Positions 33,081 through 45,858 of a stretch of DNA of 64,000 nucleotides are shown piece by piece. Every line of letters starts with the position of its first letter. The stretch's first letter is position 1. Origin of the DNA: Piper betle (lineage: Eukaryota > Streptophyta > Magnoliopsida > Piperales > Piperaceae). A model generated the notes under the pieces. It was not told the DNA's origin, ran no database searches, and saw nothing but the letters and a program-made list of their open reading frames with translations. A program made the position numbers and the translations under genes. The stretch covers positions 1 through 64,000 of the forward strand of contig JAURVB010008688.1 in assembly GCA_033002965.1 (NCBI GenBank). The letters are read 5' to 3'.

Positions 33081-35270
33081 ATATTGTTATAATTGAATTA
33101 TCAATTCAAATTATTTTTTGCACTATTGAAGACAAAGACACAATAGGATTAAAGAAAAAAAGAGAAAAAATATTTATCATTATCTACGGTTAAATTTAAA
33201 ATGGATCAAAATATGCTTTTGTATTAGTTTTAATATTCTTCATTTAATATCTATGCAGTTGTTTTTTTATTTCTTATAATATTAAATAGAAATGAATTAA
33301 ATTTAATATTTCTTACTTATACTGTGAGAATTGTAGTGGACTTATTTGTTGATTTAGTATATGAACTTGGATATATACTATTTTATGAATAGAGACATAT
33401 TGTGTTTTACATATTAGGAATAAATGAACGATCGGCTCAGCTTTTCATCTGTGGCACTTGTATTCTGGTTACATATTTGATATATTATGGGATACGCTTG
33501 TTGACAAACTGATCCGGGTCCTTGATGGTGAGTATGGTTTTGGTTAAAAGGACTTGGGTCGTCACAGGCGACCCAACGGGCACACCAACCAAAGAATGTG
33601 GAAGAAGAAAATGACGAAAATAATCATGTTTTTTGATAAAGCAAATCAAACATTGTCTCTACCAAACAAGATCCATCTAGGTGAGTCAATAAGAAATGGT
33701 TGGTAGTTCAATTTTTTAATTCAAAGTTCTGTCCCTTTAGTTTAATTAAAAAATCTTAGTAATATATGAAGTGCGTATTGCGTGGGTTGGCCCGATGTTG
33801 CTTGTTAACTAATCATAAGTTCCTTTTTATACTTCAGTGAAATGGTTGTCAAAGAGAGGGTACAGATATAATGTTAATTAAAAACAGTAAGGCCGATTTT
33901 TCAATCTTATATTTTTTTGAAAAATTTAGTTTTAAAAAACTAAAGTATTTATTAATCGGCATTTTATAAATAGTATTCATTAAAGTATTTTATTTATAAT
34001 TTTAAAATTCAGTTGAACTCAATTTAAATTGGCTGAATTAAAAATCTGTCAGCTATTCATTTAGTATAACATTTAAAACTTTAAGTGCAAGCATAACAAA
34101 AAAACAAAGCCACATAAATTTGACTCGTGTGAATTGTGACAAAGAAGAAGGGGGAAAAATCAGCAACCTTTTTTCCTAAATAATAATTAGATTGCAATAA
34201 GGGGACCCTGTCAGCCCTCGTCTTGAAGTGCGAGCCGGCACCACCATCTTTATCCTGGCCCACCTGCTCTGCTTTGAGCTGCCATGCCTTCTTTTTTTCC
34301 TTTTAATTTTCTTCTACTATATTACTATCTCTATGTAGTATTTAAGTGGACACCAATTTTTGAGCTTTTCACTTGAAATCATAAAATTTCCAAACTCAAT
34401 CAAATATAGAAAAAAAGATGGATTGACTGTCTTTTAGCCATGTTGAAAAATAAAATAAAATTAATATTTTTCTCCATTCTAAATTGGTGTGCTTGAATCA
34501 TGCCCTCATTGGCATTTACTATTAGAAATTTATATAAGACACCAAAATTTATTCAAATGTCATTTAAAAATTCCTGAGGTCCAAGTTGTCTTTTTCCCCA
34601 TTTTAAGTTAAGTATTTTATTCAGATCACACTGTCTTATATATTAATTTTGCTTTGATAATTTGCTTTGCTTTGTAAAAAATAATATTTTATTTCAATAA
34701 TTTTAATGCATGAAAATATCAGCAAATGAAGTATTAAAATAGAGGGGATATGATACCAATACTTAAAAATGATATTTTGAATGTTCATATATTGTGATGA
34801 TATCATTTTAAAATAGTTTGTCTCATAAATAATTAAGAGTTTGGCTTTCTATCACAAGTATATTTTGTTGCCCTTGTCCAAAAAATAGATGTAGTTATTA
34901 TTAATAACATATAATTTTTTTAGTTAGATAGGATAAAAATGATTAAGATGGTCTGGCCTCGCTAGTGATGGTTGACCTTACTTGTTAAGCCTATTTAATA
35001 AGTCATCTATTTTTATATAAAATTTAATTTAAAATGCAAAGATGATTAAGTTACTCCATAGAAAATATTATAAATTATAATTTTTTTAAATAATTATTAA
35101 ATCGTAAATAGATATTACACCACTTTTACTATTTATTAATTATTTTAGGACAATATTATTATTATATTTTTATATATTATTTATTATTTATTTACGCCAG
35201 CAAGAGCTCCACACCGAAATACAAAAGAAGTGGGGTCTATCTAACTCGATACTAAATTTTTTCTGTGTTA
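33081..35270. other. AT-rich spacer without a recognisable gene
   Basis: No conserved domain, terminal repeat or credible coding frame was seen. Short open frames (for example 34081-34263) do not resemble known proteins. Confidence 0.5.
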
Positions 35271-35271
35271 T

Positions 35272-35965
35272 ATATACCGGAAATTTAGCCTGAGCTACGC
35301 CCATATAACTTTTACGTTACTTTAGTTTTGAGCCGTTGGATGAGATCCAACAGCCATAAAAAAGAAAAATCCCTAGACACAGAATATACCCCTCTTCTTT
35401 CCTATCTCCTCGCTCCCATTCGACGACGGCGCCGGTCTGGACGGCCGCGACGACCTTGACGGTGGCAATCGTCTGGACGACGGCGGCGGCGACAACCTTG
35501 ACAGCAACGACGCCCTGGACTGGGGCAACAACCCTTCCTGTGCGACAACCTTCTTCAACTTGCTGCTAATCTTCTTGTTTGCTGGATGTCCTTCTCCATG
35601 TAGATTCCATACCTTCGCCCATTCTATTTGTCACCATCCTCATGACCTTCCCTGAATTCTATTAACTAGATTCATGTGAGTTGTTTTTTATTTACTGACA
35701 GGGTTGTTGAAGGGAGGGCCAAGGGGAAAGTGGAGCTGGTGGTCGAGGTCAATTGAGGAGTCGGAGGAGCGAGACCGGCTACTTCAAATAGTGTAACGGG
35801 AGGGGGACGGCAACGTTGGCGGTGATAGGAGAGGAGGAAAACAAACGTGTAATGGTTTTATCAAAGAGGGGTATTTTATTATTCATTAGAAAGCTGTCCC
35901 GTAAGACCTAATCTGAAGCGTCCATTCAAATCCAACGCTTACTACGCATTTTAACTCAGAAATCA
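35272..35965. mobile_element. Possible fold-back/Mutator-derived element upstream of GTP cyclohydrolase
   Basis: Each end carries a small hairpin of related sequence: GCCGTTGGATGAGATCCAAC (about 35332-35353) and AGCGTTGGATTTGAATGGAC on the opposite strand (about 35918-35940). The interior is GC-rich at 35405-35550 and 35700-35830, and both inner flanks carry ATACCCCTCTT-like sequence. This resembles the layout of the element at 7096-7986. I could not define exact ends or a TSD. Confidence 0.4.
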
Positions 35966-36002
35966 TCCCTGAGTTATAATATAGTGATATATATATATAT
36001 AT

Positions 36003-36226
36003 TTGTATTATGATATATTTGTTGTGACTACTGCCCCTGTGGCAGGGAAGCGATTTCTGCCACCCTCCACCCCTGCCTCATCTACCAACCTTTCACCTTC
36101 CTCGCTTCTTTTCCCAATTCCAATCCCACCACCAAACGTATCCCTTCCATCTTTTGGTTTTTCCGGTTTTTACAAAAGATCTATCCATCTATCTTTTCAT
36201 TTATTATTAAAAATATTTAGGTAATC
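36003..36226 (+). promoter_or_regulatory. Proximal upstream/5' untranslated region of GTP cyclohydrolase I
   Basis: This stretch is shared with the upstream region of copy B (about 8010-8294), including TGGCAGGGAAGCGATTTCTG/GAGGCAGGGCAACTTCTG and a CATC...CCTTTCACCTTCC-type C/T-rich block. Its retention in both copies suggests it belongs to the ancestral gene. An AT dinucleotide run at about 35985-36002 could serve as a TATA region, but the transcription start cannot be read. Confidence 0.4.
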
Positions 36227-38412
36227 ATGGGTGCTCTGGACGTGGAGCATCTGGACTCTGAGCTTGAAAACAAGGGGAAAAGTTGGGGGCTTTGGTGGTG
36301 GAGGGTGGTGATGCCATTGAAGCTGCCGTCAATGTTCTGATCCACGGCCTCGGTGAAGATTCGAACCGAGAAGGCCTTCGCAAGACTCCTTCCCGCGTGG
36401 CCGAGGCCTTCCGTGAAGGAACTCGAGGTTATATGCCACACTCACATCTTAGCATATTTGTTGTTTCGACATCATTACTATTGTTTCTGTTGCTTTTTAA
36501 GTGCATGTATATGTATTGTACATTGTTTATGTTAACATGTACGTTTGGTTTGTTTATTTATTTATTTGTTCATATCAATCACAGCACTATAATTAATGAA
36601 CTGAAGTGTGTGTTTTCTATTTTAAAGTTATACTAATGACAGCTCGCAAGTAGTTTGATGAGCATAGATGTTTGTATTTTAATAAATTCAGAATACTCAA
36701 AACTCACAAGTACTTTTGAGAATGACAAGGATTTGTGTTTTATTAATAGACTAATCACAACCTCCTGTACATTGATTAATTCTTACCAATCTCAAAGTGT
36801 TTTTTCTTGTAGTGTTCTTCTGGATGTATTTATTTTTTTATTGGCTCTAATAAATGAAAACATGCATGTGTTTCTTATGGTTGAATTATCGGGGTGCTAA
36901 AAATTTAAAACAATAACTTCATTTGCTATCGTTGTATTTGAATCTTGCTTTCGATCCTTTATCTTTTGCAAGTTTTGATTTTTATCTTCAGCTAAATGCC
37001 TAAACCATAAATGATGAGAAATGTACTAGTCCTGGAATTATAACTTTCTTGCAATTTTAGTTGACAATTTTGAAAGTTCTTATAGCAGTTGGATATTTTG
37101 TTGGTGACTATTCAGTTGAAAGTTTTAGACATTGTTTTGCCTACTTATCATGCTATTATGGAATATTTCAGGTTACAAGCAAAATGTGAAAGAAATTGTT
37201 CAAGGTGCTTTATTTCCAGAAGTGGGCTTGGACAATAGTGGAGGGCTTGCAGGAGGTGTTGGTGGACTAGTTGTTGTGAGGGATATTGATCTCTTCTCCT
37301 ACTGTGAATCTTGCTTGCTTCCATTCAAGGTGCAATGCCATGTTGGTTATATTCCCTCAGGCCAACGAGTTGTAGGTCTAAGTAAGCTTTCTCGAGTGGC
37401 TGATATCTTTGCCAAGAGGCTACAAGCTCCACAAAGGCTAGCAGATGAGATGTGTTCTGCTTTACAAACTAGTATCAAACCAACTGGAGTCGCGGTTGCC
37501 CTCAAGTGCTGGCATATTAAATACCCTGAATATGCGGAGAGCTCTCAGGAGCCATGCCACCCCAGGAAAACACCTATGCAAGGGTGGGTTTTAAGTTCAG
37601 TTTTTTCTGGATCAGGTGTTTTCGAGCACGAGGGCAGTGGTTATTGGAATGATTATCTTGCAATTCTGAAACTAAGTGGTGTAAACATGGAAAAGAAGTT
37701 GTTAGCTAAGCCTTGGTGCCCTGGTAAGTGTGTTGAGTTGCCTCTATCAAATGGTTATTGCCTAAAGAATTCATCCAATGGTGAAATCCCTAACTTGAAC
37801 ATGAGCTCTCATTCAATCATGATAAATGCTGCCGCTACAATCGTTCGTTGCTTAGGGGAAGACTTATCTAGGAAGGAGCTTGTAGGCACTCCTTACCGAT
37901 TTGTTCACTGGTTATTGATCTTCCAGAGAGCCAATTCAGAATTTAAATTCAATGGCTTTAACCAAACATGCCTATTTGAGAAAAGTAACAAGGTTGTAGG
38001 GTGCGGCAGTAAACCACTCCAATGTGAACTGAATCTGTCATTTTGCTCACTGTGTGAGCACCATTTGATTCCCTTCTATGGTGTAGTCCATATTGGTTAC
38101 TTCCATGGGGGGAACTCGAGGGTGATTCAGAGATCTGCTTTACAGTCCATTGTGCAATTTTTTGGGTGTAAGCTCCAAGTGCAAGAGCGTCTAACTCGAC
38201 AGATTGCAGAAACTATTTCTTCCGTATTTGATTTGTCAGGTGTGATGGTTGTAGTTGAAGCTAGTCATATTTGCATGATCTCTAGAGGAATTGAGAAGAT
38301 GGGAAGTAATACAGCTACGATAGCTGTGACGGGACAGTTCACATCAGATGTGAAGTCTAAAGCAAGGTTTATGGAGATTATTTCAGAAAATATTGATTCT
38401 TCTCATAGTTGA
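36227..38412 (+). CDS. GTP cyclohydrolase I (plant two-domain type), one intron; exon 1 frame-broken as written
   Basis: It catalyses GTP to 7,8-dihydroneopterin triphosphate, the first step of folate pterin synthesis in the plant cytosol. Exon 1 is 36227-36427, the intron (GT...AG, phase 1) 36428-37171, exon 2 37172-38412. Plant enzymes are tandem fusions of two cyclohydrolase domains, each lacking part of the active site. Here domain 1 has REGLRKTP, GALFPEVGLD, YCESCLLPF (Cys at 37303 kept, the HH of CEHH replaced) and KLSRVADIFAKRLQ. Domain 2 has CEHHLIPFYGVVHIGY (38053 on), KLQVQERLTRQIAE, SHICMISRG (Cys at 38272) and the GSNTATIAV tail. The product would be about 480 residues, near the plant norm. 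The ATG at 36227 opens MGALDVEHLDSELENKG, as expected, but the frame leading into GGDAIEAAVNVLIHGLGED is offset: one base is missing (or two extra) near 36271-36285, and no ATG lies in the correct frame. It may be a sequencing error, a new null allele, or a pseudogene with an intact second exon. Confidence 0.88.
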
Positions 38413-39540
38413 TTCATGCAACTCGGTTACAATTGTCACCTGTTTTGGCATAGACAACGTAGAATCAGTTGCTGAACTTTTTCATTGGAAAGGATGAAAA
38501 ATTCTCTTTTTCAAGTGAAACCAACACTATCTTACACGTGCTTCTCTCACAGCCAGCAAATGGGTTGATCATGTCTGCTGCATCCATATTGACATCATGG
38601 ATCATTTGGTCCTTGGTCAAAGTGATTTTATTATGCTAACAGGGGATTGGAAATGCAAGAATCAGTTCCACAACATCGTTTGCCTGAGGAGACGGTGCTA
38701 GTTCCACTATTTAAGATCATTCTTCATACTATTCAAGATTTTGTGTGTTGTTTTGTAATTCAATAGTTGGAAAAATTGTTTTCAATAATATGTTGCTGAT
38801 TATTAAGCTGCAATCGAAGCTTTTCAAAATTGAAAGATCTGAAATAAATGTCTTTTCTATCATCTGGACGCATTGTCACAGTTGCATGATGGAATATCAC
38901 AAATTTTCATTAGCAGGGGCATTTGAATTGGGTGCTGGAAGTCATACTTTATGGTGTTTGTACTTGATGAAGAGAAGGTAAAAGTTAGGGGAAAATTTGG
39001 GAAAATTTGAAAGTAGTATTTTATAGTTAATAGTTTCAAGAGTGGCAACCAATCTCATTTTTATGAACATGATTGCCACATCTATCTACACCGTATGGGC
39101 ATTAAGCAACCCTGAGAAGTGGATCATAACACCATCAGTAAATGCTCACCAAACGAACACATTTGTGGTTGTCAATTATTCTTATGTGCTAGTTGGATCA
39201 GATCAGATATCAGGTATGCGCCTTTTAGTTCAGCTTAATTTACCAATTATGGATTTATGAATTCAATTTTATGAAAAACCTTGAAACATATCGCCAAGTC
39301 CATGTTATCATTCTTTTGGATCTGTTTTCCTTTTTCATTTAGTTCTTCTAGTCTGTGTGTTTCCGAAAAACTGGATTGCCAAGATTATTTAAAATGGAAG
39401 AAAAACCATTAAGTATACATAAAGAAAGAAGATTAGGAATATAATTTTTGGAGTATGATAATACCATTAGTAAGCATTATAATAGTCATGTGCATCTTTT
39501 TTTACATGTATTTGCTCTGTAAAGTATATATGGATAGATT
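38413..39540. other. Intergenic spacer between GTP cyclohydrolase and the kinase pseudogene, copy A
   Basis: This spacer includes the 3' untranslated region and is duplicated at 24558-25521. No coding frame with a recognisable product was seen. The genes on either side converge. Confidence 0.6.
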
Positions 39541-42500
39541 TTATCTTGCATCTGATAGTTGAATGGTTTCGTCATAAGTAGAATCACCAGCCCAATCAAA
39601 GTAAGGTGTTGTATGGCATTCCTCATTTGCCAGGGCTTCAACTTGCTCCCACTCTGCCCACCACTTTTGTTAAACCCTAAACCTTGCAGCATGGTTACCA
39701 GTTCTGCCATCTTTGGCCGGTCTTCTGGGGAATTTTGTGTGCATAATAAGGCAACTTGCACCATCACTTCCATTTCTTTATGATCATAATCTCCCATCAG
39801 GTTGCTGTCCACTATATCATTCAGCCTCTTCTCTCTTAGCAGCTTCTTAATCTGCCAAACAAGTAGAAAAAACCCCAAAATTTTTTTGAATCAAACATTG
39901 AGTTATGAAATCATGCAGACACAATGTTCGAAGCTTGAGGAAATATTGTTTACATGGTCGATGAGTAACATGTACCCTCACCAGTTACAAGCTCAAGAAG
40001 GGTAATGTCATATCCGAAAACATCTGTCTTTTCACTAGATTTTCCAGTGGACAAATACTCCGGAGCTATATGCCCCATGGTTCCTCGAGTTTGTGTTGTA
40101 ACATGGGTCATTTGGTGTCAATCATTGGCTAATCCAAAATCCCCAACTACTAAAAGTTTTCGTCGAGTAGAATGTTTGCAGCCTTCATGTCCCGGTGTAT
40201 AATCCTTGGGTTGCAGTGCTCATGAAGGTATTCCAGGCCATGAGCTGCTCCAAATGCAACCATTTTGCTTGCTGGCCAGTCAATTTTCCCCTGGCTTCAT
40301 TTCTGCAAGTTTACAAAGGTGTTAGATATATTTTGGTTTTGTAAAAGTGAAAACCTTTTGGCTCTAGCCTTTGGGTGTTGCAAACAAGGGATAATTATAA
40401 TAACTCTCAAGAATTTTTTTTCTTAGGGTCTCTTTTGATTGTGAGAACGAGAAAGAATGCGAGGAAAGTATATCTTTCAAACATGTTTTTTAACCATTAT
40501 TATCATCATAATTTTATATTTTTTTCCAGCAAATAGGCTGAAAACAATGCAATCAAACACCCTATAGAAACTTGCATACCTCTAAGTCGATAAGAAACAC
40601 TAAGATTTTCCATGAAGGGGTAAACCAAGATCCTCTCAGAAGGTGTAGTGCACCATCTAATGAGTCGAAGAAGGTTTTTATGAACAGAAACACTTATGAA
40701 CTCCACTTCCCCTAGAAATGCTGCCTTGCCACCAGGATTGTAGTAGTCTATCCTCTTAACAGCAACTTTAAAGTTGTCTGCAAGAACACGTCTATAGACT
40801 TTCCCAAATCCACCCTGAACAACCACATTGTTTTCATTGAAGTTGTCTGTTGCAATCGTCATCTCTGGCCATGAAAATCTTCTCAATTGTCCGAATGCAA
40901 TTTTGATGTCATCTTCACCTGAAATGGAAGGTGATAGTTAGATATATGCACATGACAATGAAATTTTCAAGGGAGTATAGTTTTTTGCAGTGTTTAATCT
41001 TACAACTGAAATAAAATAAAGGGTACCCAAGTCTTTGTAGTCAATGCTTAACATGAAAATTTGGCATTAAGCTTGTAAGAAAATTATTGCATAGGCTGCT
41101 CATTTAACATACATAATCATACTTTTAAATTTGTACCGACCTACAGACCTGGTATACTGGATAGCCTTTTAAATCCGATATAGTTTAGTCCATCCTATTT
41201 TTTAATTCATACCTGATTTTTTAATTTAAACTTTTCTCAAGACCCGATTTTTTTGGTTGAAACCATAGTATTTTAATCAGCAATTTTAATTAAATATTTA
41301 TCATAAAAAATATTTTCAGTGTCTTATAAAAAAACTATTTATAACTTTAAAATCTAATCAGCGCAGTTCAATAAGGTTGAATTAAATAAATCCCGTGCAG
41401 GTTATATATAGCAGATATGATATTTGAAACTTGATTTTTTCAAGCAGTTTTTAAAAATTTTGGTACGAGATAGTGATTTAAGTTAGTAAGGTTACCTGAA
41501 ACATCAACAAAAATATCATGCTTTCTTCTGTGCCGCCGATAACACCAGAACATGAGGAGAACCTCAATTGCAAGGACAAAAAGCGAACCACCTATAGCAC
41601 CCATCACCACTCCAAGCTTTGCCCTACTATATTTACCTGTTATTATTTAAGGTACAACGATCACACTAATTCAGAATATCTTGACAACTAAAAAACTTTG
41701 AATGAGGCAGACATTGTAACAGGTGTTGAGGAGCTTGATGCGCAAGGGTTCTGCAAATGGGTATCACTTCCAGATGAGTACCTACAAAACTGATCAGAAT
41801 ACTTTTTATCATAAATCTCATTAGGCCTTGCTAAGAATCAATCGCTTATTAGTGATTTAAAAAAAATTTTGAAGCACTTATTAGTGATTTAGCAGTGTCA
41901 TGATAAATAAAAAATGCCCATCATGTAGAATTTAAATGGGGAGGAATGATAAATTTGTGCTTGTTCATACGGGAAGTTTCAAGCAGAAAAAGTGGTTATA
42001 CTTGTATGAGATAATCTCAAAAAGCTTCGGTGGAATTTTTCCCACGAAATCATTGCCAGAAAGATCTCTGCAAATGGCAATAAGAATTGGTTTCCCAATC
42101 AATGTAAAGTTTGTAAAAATATTGGCAATAATAATTGAAGAATTGTCTTACACATTTCTTTTAAGCCTGAGATGTTGGTGATTGAATCTGGAAGCATCCC
42201 TCCTAGTTTGTTGTTACTGAGGATCCTGTAGATTTCAAACAATATTGTACTTTTTCAATGAGTGATATTGTAATATGCCCGCGAAGAAGGTTTTAATTTT
42301 TTGATGAGATTATTACAAGTGCTTGAGGTTGGAGAGATGACCCCATGAGTGAAGTTATTATTTGCCAGATTCAAATATTGCAAGCTAGTCATTTCCCCAA
42401 GATAATCAGGTAATAATGCTCCAGATAAATGGTTGTTCTGCCGATCCCTGCAAATGGTCATCTGATATAAAATCTGCATTATTATGTGCTAGCAAGTAGC

Positions 42501-42980
42501 AACATTAAGGTTTTATTGAGGTGTTTATCCTTATTTTCTAAGAACCTTTTGTTGGGCAAAACATACAAACCAGGAAAATGAAATGGACAGAAGTGTTAAC
42601 AGAAAATTATATCATTAGCCGTGGATAATATAGCATACGAGCTAGTCAAAGACTTCAGTTTTGTGATTGAAGGTGAAAGACTTCCAGAAAGTCCACCTGA
42701 TGCCAAGCTCCTGTGAAGGAAAAAACTGCTGCTTTAGATGTTTAAGAACCGAGCAAACCAGATATAGTTTCAACTGTAGATATACTTGTGGAATTCCAAA
42801 TCAAAGAGGAGGAACTCGCAGAGAAATAACATGCCCTTTCCCACAGGTGACATGTGACCAGCTAAAGCAAGAACTCACAAGGCCAATATCCCAATTACTA
42901 GTCTCATTATTGGCGTCGTTTAAAGCTTTCTTCCATTCAATCAAAGCTGTACCTGGAATATCTCTATTAAATGTGTGATT
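39541..42980 (-). pseudogene. LRR receptor-like kinase pseudogene (SERK-like, LRR subfamily II)
   Basis: Exons are read right to left. The LRR N-terminal cap is at about 42790-42965 (ALIEWKKALNDANNETSNWD, SCFSWSHVTC). LRR exons show GLSGSLSPSITKLKSL (42640-42712), LGEMTSLQYLNLANNNF (42340-42450), NNKLGGMLPDSI (42175-42240) and GNDFVGKIPPKLFEI (42005-42066). A membrane span lies at about 41505-41640 (VVMGAIGGSLFVLAIEVLLM). The kinase N-lobe, 40506-40925, has FSWPEMTIATDNF, GGFGKVY and VAVKR. The C-lobe, 39983-40290, has [23 protein letters not shown] and [20 protein letters not shown]. The last exon, 39541-39851, ends in QLSDAR-stop. It is broken: TAG TAG and a deletion after DENF (about 40150), two one-base losses after GDFGLA, and a two-base shift near 39670. 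No signal-peptide exon is identified. Intact relatives are membrane co-receptors or probable LRR kinases. Confidence 0.85.
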
Positions 42981-45500
42981 GCGAAAGAGTACAGATAAAA
43001 ATCGCCAGTGCTAAAGCAGAATCTGTTCGTCTCTTTTCTTGTTTTTTGCCTTCAAGATTAGGAACACCTAATTGATAACCAACTTTAACTAAGTGAAGCA
43101 GTACCCAACGAAGTAGGAATTTCAAGAACACCCTCCAAAAGTTGAAGATAGGAAACATTGGGGAACTTGCCCCATCACAAATTATTGTCTTTCCAGTTGC
43201 ATCTGTGTAATGGCTCTGCAAGAACAAGTTTTGCATGGTTTACTACCAAGAAAACTAATCTCAATAAATCAGAAAGTTTTAACTTAAAGACATGCCAATC
43301 TGCCTAATATAAAACCTACTATGAACACTCCCTGGTACTACAACAAGCATGTGAAGCCACCTCATTTTCATCCAAATTCTTTCCAAGAGATCATGTTATG
43401 AAATAACGCAAACAAGTTTGTCTTCTAAAGGTGATTTGTCATCAACCATAAATGTTTTTTAGCTAAACTACACATATTTTAGGTAAGAAAACATAAAACT
43501 CAATTCACATAAGCTCATATAGACCTTGACAAACAATGAGCAACATACAAAATGGTCGTATCCAATATATCAGTTGAGTCTTATACAGGGAACAAACTAT
43601 GCACTAACCATTATATGAACTCACATTAAAAAACAAAAAGCCGTAGAAACTGAGTAAATGGATAATACATGCCTCTTTTGGCCATTGAAGAAGCTGGTTA
43701 AAAGGAATGAAGCAACAATGAGAGTTTAGAAGGGAATGAAAAGAGTATGAATCACTGAGCAGCCCTGATAAGTGAGCACTAATGTGCATGGACCCATATA
43801 TACATTAAACAAGAAGGATAAACAATAACCGCATTGGCAAAGGCACTTGCTATATATGCTTGGGAATGTGAATCCCACTAACGTGGTATAGATTTAGACA
43901 AGAGGAAATAGTTGGGCGGTGACAGACCAACTTTGTCTACTGTCCACCTGTTGTGAAACTAGAAATTAATATCTGCCTCCTTCGTTTTTCTAGTTCCATA
44001 TTGGACCCAATTTTCATAGAATTAGGGCACAACCAACGGAGGATACAAAGTAAGAAGGTTTGGCCGCGTGTCTGTTCCTCTAATGAAAGTTTTAACGACT
44101 ATCAAAATTGTCGTCCGAGGATTACAAGTCTTCCACCCCTCACCTTCTTCCACTTGATGACCACCAGTAGAACATTAGTATCCGGTTGGTTGCTGAAAAC
44201 CATAAATCGAGTCGCTAATAATATTTTAGACCGGATTTGTGATCGCCAAAGATGTTTGTAGTAGATCACGTTGCTGATAACATTTGCATCTGGAAAGAAA
44301 TCTGGTCACTAATTAACAACCGGATGTGTCCATTGCAGTTCGGTTTCAAAATTAGCAATCAGGTAAGCGGTCATAATTTTTGTTATTGGGGATCCAGTCG
44401 CAAATTTGGTTTCAACTTTGGTTTTTTGGTCGGTAAACCTTTTGTGGCTGGCTTCTTGTCGCAAAGCAAATGCAAGCTAGTTGCAACTCAGTTGCAAATT
44501 AACCTGAAAATATTTAAAATAATTATTTTTTATTTTAAATTACCTCTTTAATAACAAAATATTATAAACAAATAAATTCAATGAAGACAAAATATATATA
44601 AAGACATAGTTAAATTTAAAATATAATAATATATTCAATATCATATATGAAATATAAATCAAATATTCAATACAAGTAAATCCTTATTTATATTAAGGGA
44701 GGGGCTGGAGGATCACAAGGGGCATATCATTGTTATAATCACGAGGGCTACGACATTATTATTTATATATGATCATCATATGATGAAACATCCAAGCAAC
44801 TGTAATAGACTGGACAAGTCGCTCATCTATGGTTTGAGCCTCGTCCCTTAGTCGTTAGTCTCTCTTGTCAAAAAGTTGGGTAAGCTAGTAGTCCTGGGCC
44901 TTAGCATTCTCCCGCATCCTCGTAATCTCTATCAGTTTATCTTACTCACATGTCTATAAATCCTTGAGCCAGTGGAGGGAAAACTCATCAAATTAAGAAG
45001 TTTGGTTCATCGTACTAGCATCATACCCAACATCATCAGCGTGATGAGAAGTGGATCCACGTGACACAAGAGGAAGGTGGCTCGTCTCTATTAATGGAGA
45101 TCCCAATCCATAATACTGACTCTTGTCTGGCTCTCTAATTGCATATCGGTACACCATAGCTACCTAATAAATTTTTAATGCTCCATTTGGTTAGCATAAA
45201 AAAATGTAACATGCATTAAATTTTCTATTTATAATATGTAAAAAATAAATTATATGAATATGATGTGTAAAATCTCTTTACATTTTTTTTCTACTTTTAC
45301 TTGTATTGTTTATAAGAAATTGATCAAGATGAAACCTTTAAGGGGGGCCACTTGATGTGAAGTCTTACTTGCATTTTATCATAAAATACTCTAATCATAA
45401 CTATTTTTTGGAAGAAAATCAATATTTTTGGCATGAATTACCATATAGATTTTATACATTTTTCATTTCTTTTATACCAACCTAAGGGAACCTATGTGTG
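42981..45500. other. Spacer with possible CACTA-type remnants
   Basis: No gene is recognised. Around 44200-44510 there are clustered GTCGCAA, GGTCACTAA and TTGGTCGG-like motifs, reminiscent of CACTA subterminal repeats. The segment 44720-45160, read on the minus strand, has degenerate polar, coiled-coil-like coding texture of the kind found beside plant CACTA transposases. Terminal CACTA repeats are not evident, so this is only a suggestion. Confidence 0.3.
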
Positions 45501-45808
45501 CGTAACACCCCAATTCGACTCACCCCCGAACTGAACCAGAAATGATACCAACGATAGAACTATTTGCCAATCCACTTAACTCAATCAACCCAACTAGGAT
45601 CTACCCTTAGCGTCTCCAGATGGCGATGCAACCATTCATTGTGTAGATGAGATATTTAGGCTCTAATGTTGTTCTATATGAATGCTATGATATGGAATCC
45701 ATATTCAAAACAACAAAAACTTGTTAAAAGTTTGTAAAACAAGATTTGTAAAATAAAACGGATAGAGTCTCTCCTAAAAGTACAATTAGGAACACCCTAT
45801 CAACAGTA

Positions 45809-45858
<50 letters not shown>

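Noticed and set aside
43953..44551. Two adjacent frames of about 100 codons
   Set aside because: They match no family I recognise, and the repeated GGTCGCAA-like motifs suggest transposon subterminal DNA rather than a gene.
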